This document shows, in pieces, positions 52,873 through 64,000 of a stretch of 64,000 nucleotides of DNA (position 1 is its first letter; each line of letters opens with the position of its first letter). Made by a program: the position numbers and the translations under genes. Origin of the DNA: Thalassobellus sp050294475 (GTDB taxonomy: Bacteria > Bacteroidota > Bacteroidia > Flavobacteriales > Flavobacteriaceae). The DNA lies in contig JBNKOE010000014.1 of the NCBI GenBank assembly GCA_050294475.1, positions 71,253 through 135,252 of the forward strand, read 5' to 3'. The notes under the pieces were generated by a model. The model was not told the origin of the DNA and did not search any database. It saw nothing but the letters and a program-made list of their open reading frames with translations.

Positions 52873-52878
52873 TTAAAA

Positions 52879-52892
52879 TCATCAATCAAAAA
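52879..52892 (+). promoter_or_regulatory. leader motif TCATCAATCAAAAA before the TolC gene
   Basis: Exact 14-base copy, five bases before the ATG at 52898. Because it lies inside the operon, it is unlikely to be only a promoter element; it could act in translation. Confidence 0.45.
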
Positions 52893-52897
52893 AATAA

Positions 52898-54361
52898 ATG
52901 AACAAATTATTTATTATTATCCTTCTAGGTATTCTACCATCTGTTATTTTTTCACAATCAAAAAAAATAACACTATCCGAAGCTATAAAAATAGCACAAA
53001 AGAAATCGCCAGATTACAAAAGCAATTTAAACACAAACCAAGCTAGTTATTGGCGATATAAAAATTACAAAGCACGCTTTTTGCCTCAACTTAGGTTAGA
53101 TGCTACATTACCCGAGTTTAGTAACTCTATTAGAAGACAAACTAATGATGCTGGGCAAGATGTTTTTGTAAATCAAAACCAATTAGTATTGGCAGGTGGA
53201 CTATCTTTATCTCAAAATATATCGTTAACAGGTGGGACTTTATCATTATACTCCAATCTAGAAAAAGTAGATCTTTTTGGAAATAATGATATTACAAACT
53301 ATTCTGTGGTACCATTTTCAATTAGATATAATCAAAGTTCTCTTTTCTACAATCGATTTAAATGGGATAAAAAAATCGAACCTTTAATTTATGAAGAATC
53401 TAAACGTGATTTTATTGAAAAAATGGAAGCTATTTCAATAAATACATGTCGTCGCTATTTTAGTTTGCTTAAAGCGCAAATGCAATTAAACATTGCTAAA
53501 AAAAACTTATCAAATCAAGATACTCTGTATCAAATTTCACAAGGACGTTATAAAATGGGTAAAATTGCTGAAAATGAATTGTTACAAATGGAATTATCTC
53601 TATTAAATTCAAAAAACAATTTAACCTCTAACACCATTGAATTTAAAAGAACTTCACAAAACATGGCGAGATATTTAGAATTAGAAACTGAAAGTATTGA
53701 ATTAAAAATACCTGAAGAATTAGCCCTTTTTGAAGTAGATGTTAATAAAGCAATTGAAGAAGCTCAATCTAATAGAAAAGCTGTTATTGAATTTAGAAGA
53801 AAAAGGTTACAAGCAGAAAACAATTTAGCTAAATCAAAAGGGAGTAACAGATTAGAAATGAATCTTAGTGCCAATATAGGAGTTTCACAATTTGGAAATG
53901 ATTTCGATAATCTATTCAACAATTATAATAAACAACAGTACGTATCAGTAAGATTTGGTATACCTATTTTCGATTGGGGTGTATCAAAATCAGAACGTAA
54001 AATGGCCGAAGCTAATTTAGATTTAACAAACAACAATGTTAAACAAGACAAACAAGAATTTGAGCAAGAAATTTATTTACATGTTCTAAATTGGTCTAGT
54101 AAAAGAGACTTTTTAATTACAGCTCAAAAAGCAAAAGAAATAGCTGAAAAAAGTTATGATATCACTAAAAAAAGATATGTTTTAGGAAAAGTAACTATTA
54201 CAGATTTAAATATCAGTCAAGAAAAAAAAGATCTAGCTATTGTAAAATATTTAAATTCTTTAGAGGCTTTCTGGATAGACTATTATACTTTAAGGCAACT
54301 CACACTTTATGATTTTTTAAATGATAAAAAAATAGAAGCAGAAGATCTAGTTTATAATTAA
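52898..54361 (+). CDS. TolC-family outer-membrane efflux protein
   Basis: A 487-residue outer-membrane channel. Signal peptide KLFIIILLGILPSVIFSQ; then two structural repeats of long helices (ITLSEAIKIAQKKSPDYKSN..., and AEANLDLTNNNVKQDKQEFE...) with the typical outer-membrane strands SVRFGIPIFDWG between them. It completes the adaptor-permease-TolC exporter. Substrate unknown. There is a 25-base gap from the permease, carrying the leader motif. Confidence 0.92.
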   Translation: MNKLFIIILLGILPSVIFSQSKKITLSEAIKIAQKKSPDYKSNLNTNQASYWRYKNYKARFLPQLRLDATLPEFSNSIRRQTNDAGQDVFVNQNQLVLAGGLSLSQNISLTGGTLSLYSNLEKVDLFGNNDITNYSVVPFSIRYNQSSLFYNRFKWDKKIEPLIYEESKRDFIEKMEAISINTCRRYFSLLKAQMQLNIAKKNLSNQDTLYQISQGRYKMGKIAENELLQMELSLLNSKNNLTSNTIEFKRTSQNMARYLELETESIELKIPEELALFEVDVNKAIEEAQSNRKAVIEFRRKRLQAENNLAKSKGSNRLEMNLSANIGVSQFGNDFDNLFNNYNKQQYVSVRFGIPIFDWGVSKSERKMAEANLDLTNNNVKQDKQEFEQEIYLHVLNWSSKRDFLITAQKAKEIAEKSYDITKKRYVLGKVTITDLNISQEKKDLAIVKYLNSLEAFWIDYYTLRQLTLYDFLNDKKIEAEDLVYN

Positions 54362-54379
54362 AGTCTAATTATAAATTCA

Positions 54380-54387
54380 TATTTTTG
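54380..54387 (+). promoter_or_regulatory. -7 promoter box (TATTTTTG) of murQ
   Basis: Perfect TAnnTTTG match, four bases before the murQ ATG at 54392; an internal promoter giving a nearly leaderless mRNA. Confidence 0.5.
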
Positions 54388-54391
54388 AATC

Positions 54392-55210
54392 ATGAGTTTT
54401 ATTAAAACTACCGAACAAGATTCAAACTACAATCATCTAGAAAAAATGGATGTATCTTCATTATTAAACAACATTAATAACGAAGACAAAACAGTTCCTT
54501 TAGCTGTAGAAAAAGCCATTCCTCAAATAGAACAACTGGTTACTAACATAATAAATAAATTAAAAGAAGGTGGTCGATTATTTTATATAGGTGCAGGAAC
54601 TAGTGGTCGATTAGGAATCTTAGATGCCTCTGAATGCCCACCAACATTTGGTGTCTCTCACGATTTAGTTATAGGATTAATTGCAGGTGGAGACTCTGCT
54701 ATTAGAAAAGCCGTTGAATTTGCAGAAGACTCACTAACACAAGGTTGGGAAGATTTAAAAGCATATAATATTTCAACCAAAGATGTCGTAGTTGGTATTG
54801 CTGCATCAGGAACAACACCTTATGTTATTGCTGCGCTAGAACATTGTAACAAAAACAATATTATTACAGGTTGCATTACTTGTAATAAAAACAGCCCACT
54901 ATCTCTAAAAGCTCAATTCCCTGTAGAAGCTATTGTAGGACCAGAATTTGTAACAGGAAGTTCTAGAATGAAAGCTGGAACCGCACAAAAACTAGTTCTT
55001 AATATGATAACCACGACAACAATGATTCAACTTGGGCATATTAAAGGAAATAAAATGGTTGATATGCAATTAAGCAACAAAAAATTAGTTGATAGAGGTA
55101 CTAAAATGATTATGGCAGAACTTAATATCTCTGAAGAAGAAGCAAAAAATTTACTAGAAAAATATAAAAACGTGCGTTCAGCAATAAAAAACTTTAATAA
55201 TGGAAACTAA
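54392..55210 (+). CDS. murQ: N-acetylmuramic acid 6-phosphate etherase
   Basis: A 272-residue SIS-domain enzyme that splits MurNAc-6-P into GlcNAc-6-P and D-lactate during peptidoglycan recycling. Conserved blocks are YIGAGTSGRLGILDASECPP (residues about 67-86), IGLIAGGD, VGIAASGTTPYV, and TGSSRMKAGTAQK. No MurNAc transporter or kinase gene adjoins. It overlaps the following small gene by 11 bases. Confidence 0.95.
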   Translation: MSFIKTTEQDSNYNHLEKMDVSSLLNNINNEDKTVPLAVEKAIPQIEQLVTNIINKLKEGGRLFYIGAGTSGRLGILDASECPPTFGVSHDLVIGLIAGGDSAIRKAVEFAEDSLTQGWEDLKAYNISTKDVVVGIAASGTTPYVIAALEHCNKNNIITGCITCNKNSPLSLKAQFPVEAIVGPEFVTGSSRMKAGTAQKLVLNMITTTTMIQLGHIKGNKMVDMQLSNKKLVDRGTKMIMAELNISEEEAKNLLEKYKNVRSAIKNFNNGN

Positions 55211-55433
55211 AAAAACAGATAAAGTATTACTTTTTAAAGGCATTAAACTTTTAATTTTTGCTGCATTAAGTCTTTTCATGGGACCAACTTTAATGACGAT
55301 GGCACTTTCTGATAAAGAAAACTCACTTTATATCCCTTTATTAATTGTAGCATGCTTAATTTGTGCTATGGCAATTTTTTTAATATTTAAGGGCATCCAG
55401 ATTATTATGCAAAGTATATTTAATAAAAAATAA
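55200..55433 (+). CDS. DUF6095 small membrane protein
   Basis: A 77-residue protein with two hydrophobic helices (about 15-35 and 45-69), consistent with the flavobacterial DUF6095 family. It overlaps murQ by 11 bases, so the two are translationally coupled. Function unknown. It ends where the DinB-fold gene ends on the other strand (no gap). Confidence 0.75.
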   Translation: METKKTDKVLLFKGIKLLIFAALSLFMGPTLMTMALSDKENSLYIPLLIVACLICAMAIFLIFKGIQIIMQSIFNKK

Positions 55434-55934
55434 TTAACCTAATAATCTCTCTTTTGGTGTTGTAGGATTATAACCAAAATCTGAATCGTCAAAAGATATT
55501 TTTAAACCTTCTAAAATATAATTAATAATAGCATAATGATGAATGGTATGACTATTTGCCTGAGAAAAAACGGCTCCCATCGTATATTTTATTTCTGTCT
55601 TACCCAAACCTAAATCATCAAAAACATCAACAGTTTTATTTATATCAAAATTTGAATTTTTAAGTTTATCAATAATAGTATCTAAATAATCTTTAGCACT
55701 ACAACATTTAGTTTCTATATTTTTATTTCGACTTCTAGCCGTTAAATCAATTTGATTTTCTGAATTGATATTAAAAACACAGTCGTAAAAATCTAAAATA
55801 TGTCTTACATGCGCCCCAATACTTGAATAATACGGAGATATTGAAGCATCACATAATAAATTATCATCTAATTTATCAAGTAACGATTTTGTTTTATTAA
55901 GAGTTTTAAGCGAAGATTCAATAATAATATTCAT
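55434..55934 (-). CDS. DinB-like four-helix-bundle protein
   Basis: A 166-residue protein from ATG at 55934; the longer frame would start with GTG at 55940. It has the DinB/YfiT four-helix metal-binding pattern: IGAHVRHILDFYDCVF (first His pair) and SQANSHTIHHYAIINYIL (HxxHH-like). Homologs include metal-dependent thiol transferases, but most are unassigned. It abuts the DUF6095 gene tail to tail. Confidence 0.85.
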   Translation of the reverse strand: MNIIIESSLKTLNKTKSLLDKLDDNLLCDASISPYYSSIGAHVRHILDFYDCVFNINSENQIDLTARSRNKNIETKCCSAKDYLDTIIDKLKNSNFDINKTVDVFDDLGLGKTEIKYTMGAVFSQANSHTIHHYAIINYILEGLKISFDDSDFGYNPTTPKERLLG

Positions 55935-56031
55935 GCACACTAAAATAATGAAATAATTTGATTAAAAAAATGACTATACTTTAGTCTCTAAAGAGTTCAG
56001 TCCTTACATAAAACTTTAGCTAAGAATTCAA

Positions 56032-58473
56032 TTAATTTGAAAGCACTAAATCTTCAAGAACCAAACGTAGTTCTCCATAAGAATATTTATCATCTAACTG
56101 TTTTTTTAAATCAGATACATTCTCAAAAGTCTTTTTTGGTATAACTTGTTTTAATTCTTGATAGTGCTCTTTTGACATTAAATCGGTTATTTTTACTTGT
56201 CCTGAACTGACAAAACTAGCTAGATGCCCAAAAATAGTATTTTCGTTTAGCTCTCTTTCGTCTGCAATAGCTTCAATAGACTTTCCAGATTTAAATAATT
56301 CTAACGATATTTTTTTGGTCTCCCCTTTCTTTCTTTTTGGCTTTACATCTTCAAAAATATCTTTAGGTTTAGAAATAGCAATATCATTTTCTTCGCAAAA
56401 ATCTATAATTGCTTTTAAAATTAAACTTCCATATTTTTCAACACGTACTTTTCCCATACCATGAACTAACATTAGTTCTTCTTTAGTTACTGGTAAGGTT
56501 TCACACATTTCATATAATGCCTTTTGAGAAAAAACTTGATAGTGAATTAAATCCTTTTCATTTGCAATGTCATTCCTTAAAACCCTTAAAATCTCAAATA
56601 ATTCAACATTTGTTGTACCATCAACAACTGTTTTTCTAGCTTTTTTAGGTTTATCCTTTGATATAAACACAGCTTTAGTTCTTAACTCCAAAAAAGTTTT
56701 AGCGGTAAAACCATCTGATAATCCGTTAAAGTATAAAAGTTTTACTGCTAGTAATTCTTCAATAGCATCAATATTTTTAATAATATCAGAATCAATAGCC
56801 TTATTATCAGTAGTAAAACTAAAAGACTTTAAGGACATAGCTATTTTTTCATCTGTCTCTGTCTTAAAATAATGAATAGCTTTTTTAAATCGTTCTTGAA
56901 TAGTTTTACTAAATTCTGGCAACACATCATGCTCTAAAAGTTGTTTTAGCTGGCTAATAAAACTATTGCTAACTTTTAAAAAAGACGTTATACAATCTTT
57001 AATAATTAATAAAGGTGATTCTACATTACCTTCAATAATGGTTCTATTTTTATAATAAATATCTAAAACTCGATTTACAGGATATAAAAATGAATAAAAA
57101 CTAAAAATATCTAATATTAAATCTAACTGAAACGATTGTTGAGAAGCCATTAAAACATGCTCGTCAGGTACATTCTCTTCTGCATTTTTATTAAATGATA
57201 TAACATGTGCATCACTAATAATCTGACTAGAATGTATTTTACTTTTTAAAACTAAACCTTCTAATGTTTTACATCTACTAAGTGCAACATAAGTTTGACC
57301 GTGCGCAAAAGCAGATTGTGAATCAATAATGGCTTTTTCAAAAGTTAATCCTTGACTTTTATGTATAGTAATAGACCAAGCTAAACGTAACGGCATTTGT
57401 GTAAACGATCCTATTTTATCTTCCGTAATCGCTTTAGTTTCTGCATCAACAGTATAATTAATATTATCCCATTCCTCAGGCGTGGTAACAATATTAAAAT
57501 CATCTTCAGGGCAATGTACTACCACTTCGTCTTTATCTAAAAGAATCACCTTTCCTATTTTACCATTATAATAGCGTTTTTCTGGACTACTATCATTTTT
57601 AATAAACATAACTTGAGCACCTACTTTCAAAGTAACCACCTCGCTATTAGGAAAAGAAAACTCAGGAAACTTTCCTTCTACTTTTGCTTTATAAATATGT
57701 GACTTAGTTTTTAACTTCTCTAACTCTTGTTTGTTTGTAGTCTCCGCTTTATTATTATGAGTCGTTAACGAAATATAACCCGCGTCAGGTTCAGGAATAA
57801 AATCTGGAATATACCGCTTATTCAATTCTTCAGCAGAAGTTTCCGAAAGTTCATTATTTCTAATTTCATTTAAAATTTTAATAAACAAAGGATTCTCTTG
57901 TCTATAAATATGCTTTAATTCTATTGTTATTGCATTACACGTATTATAAGCATGGCTACTAAAAAAGAACCCATTCTTATAAAATGGCTTTAATAATTCC
58001 CATTCGCTCTCTCTAATAACAGGCGATAATTGTTGTAAATCGCCAATCATCAATAATTGTACACCACCAAACACTTTATTCCTGTCTCTAAAACGACGTA
58101 AGGTCTTATCAATCCCATCCAATAAATCGGCACGCACCATACTAATTTCATCAATAACTAATAAGTCCATAGACTTAATAATATTAATTTTTGTCTTACT
58201 AAACTTTCTATTAAAACTTTTAGATGCATTTAAATCGGTATCAGGTAAAATAGGACCAAAAGGCATCTGAAAAAACGAATGTATCGTAACGCCTTTAGCA
58301 TTAATAGCAGCTACACCAGTAGGAGCTACCACAACCATGCGTTTCAAACTATTCATTTTAAGCTTATGTAAAAACGTTGTCTTTCCGGTACCAGCTTTCC
58401 CTGTTAAAAAAACAGATCTATTCGTATTATTAACAAACTCCCAGGCTAATTCTAATTCTTTATTTACAGGCAT
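56032..58473 (-). CDS. PIF1-like helicase with HRDC and C-terminal helix-turn-helix
   Basis: An 813-residue protein. N-terminal superfamily 1 helicase core: Walker A GKAGTGKTTF (about 21-30), VVAPTGVAAI, DEISMVRADLLDG, GGVQLLMIGDLQQL, and the C-terminal motif SITIHKSQGLTFEKAII with YVALSRC. Then a linker, an HRDC-like domain (about 620-705, ELMLVHGMGKVRVEKYGSLI) and a helix-turn-helix segment (about 725-775, LFKSGKSIEAIADERELNEN) as in RecQ family tails. A role in replication-fork or G-quadruplex handling is plausible (inference). It ends the protein-coding part of the window. Confidence 0.9.
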   Translation of the reverse strand: MPVNKELELAWEFVNNTNRSVFLTGKAGTGKTTFLHKLKMNSLKRMVVVAPTGVAAINAKGVTIHSFFQMPFGPILPDTDLNASKSFNRKFSKTKINIIKSMDLLVIDEISMVRADLLDGIDKTLRRFRDRNKVFGGVQLLMIGDLQQLSPVIRESEWELLKPFYKNGFFFSSHAYNTCNAITIELKHIYRQENPLFIKILNEIRNNELSETSAEELNKRYIPDFIPEPDAGYISLTTHNNKAETTNKQELEKLKTKSHIYKAKVEGKFPEFSFPNSEVVTLKVGAQVMFIKNDSSPEKRYYNGKIGKVILLDKDEVVVHCPEDDFNIVTTPEEWDNINYTVDAETKAITEDKIGSFTQMPLRLAWSITIHKSQGLTFEKAIIDSQSAFAHGQTYVALSRCKTLEGLVLKSKIHSSQIISDAHVISFNKNAEENVPDEHVLMASQQSFQLDLILDIFSFYSFLYPVNRVLDIYYKNRTIIEGNVESPLLIIKDCITSFLKVSNSFISQLKQLLEHDVLPEFSKTIQERFKKAIHYFKTETDEKIAMSLKSFSFTTDNKAIDSDIIKNIDAIEELLAVKLLYFNGLSDGFTAKTFLELRTKAVFISKDKPKKARKTVVDGTTNVELFEILRVLRNDIANEKDLIHYQVFSQKALYEMCETLPVTKEELMLVHGMGKVRVEKYGSLILKAIIDFCEENDIAISKPKDIFEDVKPKRKKGETKKISLELFKSGKSIEAIADERELNENTIFGHLASFVSSGQVKITDLMSKEHYQELKQVIPKKTFENVSDLKKQLDDKYSYGELRLVLEDLVLSN

Positions 58474-58526
58474 TAAATAACTATTTAAAATAGAAATTGA
58501 AGATAATAAAATACAGTTTTATTATG

Positions 58527-58626
58527 GCGGGTTTTTAAGAAAAATAAAAACCGCGCTATCCGTTACTAGTTTTGTAAAACCATAAGTTGAAGTTTTACAA
58601 AAGCTAACCACTACTATCGCTCCCGC
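58527..58626. repeat. REP-like 100-bp palindromic element
   Basis: Outer arms GCGGG (58527-58531) and CCCGC (58622-58626); an inner inverted repeat AGTTTTGTAAAAC (58568-58580) with GTTTTACAAAAGCT (58592-58605), around CATAAGTTGAA. The layout (GC-rich ends, CGCTATCCGTTACTA and CTACTATCGCTCCCGC) fits a repetitive extragenic palindrome family common in flavobacterial genomes (from memory). No second copy is in this window. Confidence 0.6.
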
Positions 58627-58698
58627 ATCTGTTAGCAAAGGCTAGTATTGCTATTAACTCCTTAATTTTTTTGCAGACTATGAGTATATAACAAAAAA

Positions 58699-58728
58699 AA
58701 GTCCTCAACAAATAAATGTTGAGGACTT
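58699..58728 (-). terminator. rRNA operon terminator
   Basis: AAGTCCTCAACA and TGTTGAGGACTT form a perfect 12-bp stem with the loop AATAAA, followed by T residues in the minus direction. It terminates the 16S-23S-5S operon. Confidence 0.85.
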
Positions 58729-58732
58729 AAAA

Positions 58733-58841
<109 letters not shown>

Positions 58842-58995
58842 TTTTGGTTGTTAGTTTTAGTTACAGGCTGTTGGTTTCTACCAACTATAAACTAAAAACA
58901 ACTAACCGTGCTACAAGCACAAATATCTTAACATATTGAAAATAAGAGACATGATTATTATAATTGTATATTGAACTTATAAAAAAACAGGCGTA

Positions 58996-61869
<2,874 letters not shown>

Positions 61870-62112
61870 AACCCCAAGCAATCTGGTTATACTGTGAAGA
61901 CGACATTCGCCGAAAATTCGAATTTCTCAGTTAAGAGAACTCACAAATTTTACCTTAGCCTGATCCGTTACCAGTGAAAGTAACGTTCAGTCTATCTTTC
62001 TATCACATACCCAAATTTTTAAAGAACGAACTAGTCAAAGACTAGAAATCAACATTCACCATCACAACGATGGAATGCTCATTTCTAAGCTTTATACAAA
62101 CAGAAGCAGTAG

Positions 62113-62188
62113 TGGTGGAGCCAAACGGGATCGAACCGTTGACCTCCTGCGTGCAAGGCAGGCGCTCTCCCAGCTGAGCTATGGCCCC
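62113..62188 (-). tRNA. tRNA-Ala (anticodon TGC)
   Basis: 76 nucleotides with encoded CCA. 5' GGGGCCATAGCTCAGC, anticodon loop CCTTGCACG, T arm GGTTCGATCCC, 3' GGCTCCACCA. It lies in the 16S-23S spacer. Confidence 0.97.
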
Positions 62189-62218
62189 GTATTTCTACAG
62201 GCGTTTCCCACACAAAAT

Positions 62219-62295
<77 letters not shown>

Positions 62296-62377
62296 AATTT
62301 CGGGCTGCTTCTTTTCGTCTTCTTCAATGAATCAAGCAATTCGTGTGGGAACTTATGGAGCAGCTGATGTCGTCGAT

Positions 62378-63919
<1,542 letters not shown>

Positions 63920-64000
63920 CCTGTTAGTACTCAATCAAGAAACTGACATGAGTACTCAATCTTTGTGAAACTCTTGTAGCCGAAGCTACTGGCCGACAAA
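63920..64000 (-). promoter_or_regulatory. 16S leader with 11-bp direct repeat (partial)
   Basis: AGTACTCAATC occurs at 63926-63936 and 63951-63961. The sequence is part of the rrn leader, possibly involved in processing or antitermination; the promoter lies outside the window. Confidence 0.4.

Overview
The window is AT-rich chromosomal DNA from a member of the Bacteroidota, almost certainly the family Flavobacteriaceae; I cannot name the genus. Support: Bacteroidota-type -7 promoter boxes (TAnnTTTG) before many starts and few Shine-Dalgarno sites; TonB-dependent receptors paired with DUF4249 lipoproteins; a GH97 glycosidase; monomeric isocitrate dehydrogenase; LytS/LytTR signalling; and many proteins with flavobacterial signal peptides ending in Q/SQ.

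Layout. 1-5950 is mostly minus strand: a truncated YheT-like hydrolase, adenine deaminase and tilS form one probable operon, followed by a plus-strand sigma-like protein overlapping pabB tail to tail. 6026-15185 holds an epimerase-like protein, a DEAD-box helicase, GH97, a ClC carrier, a broken beta-lactamase-family gene, an ExbB-like protein and a LytS/LytTR pair. 15252-25485 holds DPP-IV, a small-conductance mechanosensitive channel, an ECF sigma factor with a 57-residue partner, a TonB receptor/DUF4249 pair, an S1/P1 nuclease and lpd. 25632-38763 is housekeeping: S41 protease, smpB, pcm, oxidoreductases, DUF1015, YggS, an exonuclease/GIY-YIG fusion, a DUF3857 protein, a potassium channel and miaA.

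38829-41832 is the most unusual part. A gene of unknown function lies in a 975-bp cassette bounded by a 13-bp direct repeat, with a 136-bp folded palindrome at its downstream end whose arm differences are almost all wobble-compatible. The next gene is a small membrane protein interrupted by an amber codon, followed by a beta-barrel protein with five tandem 29-30 residue repeats. No recombinase is visible.

42037-58473 holds trmD, rplS with a structured leader, a 950-bp gene-free stretch containing an orphan terminator, icd, a second TonB receptor/DUF4249 pair paralogous to the first, a MacA/permease/TolC exporter without its own ATPase, murQ, a DUF6095 protein, a DinB-fold protein and a PIF1-like helicase with HRDC and HTH domains. 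58527-58626 is a REP-like palindrome. 58697-64000 is a complete rRNA operon on the minus strand: 16S, tRNA-Ile(GAT), tRNA-Ala(TGC), 23S, 5S and terminator.

Three non-coding patterns recur: intrinsic terminators sharing an AAATAAAT-type loop; a 14-base leader motif (TCATCAATCAAAAA) before several genes; and -7 boxes only 4-6 bases before start codons, suggesting leaderless or nearly leaderless mRNAs.
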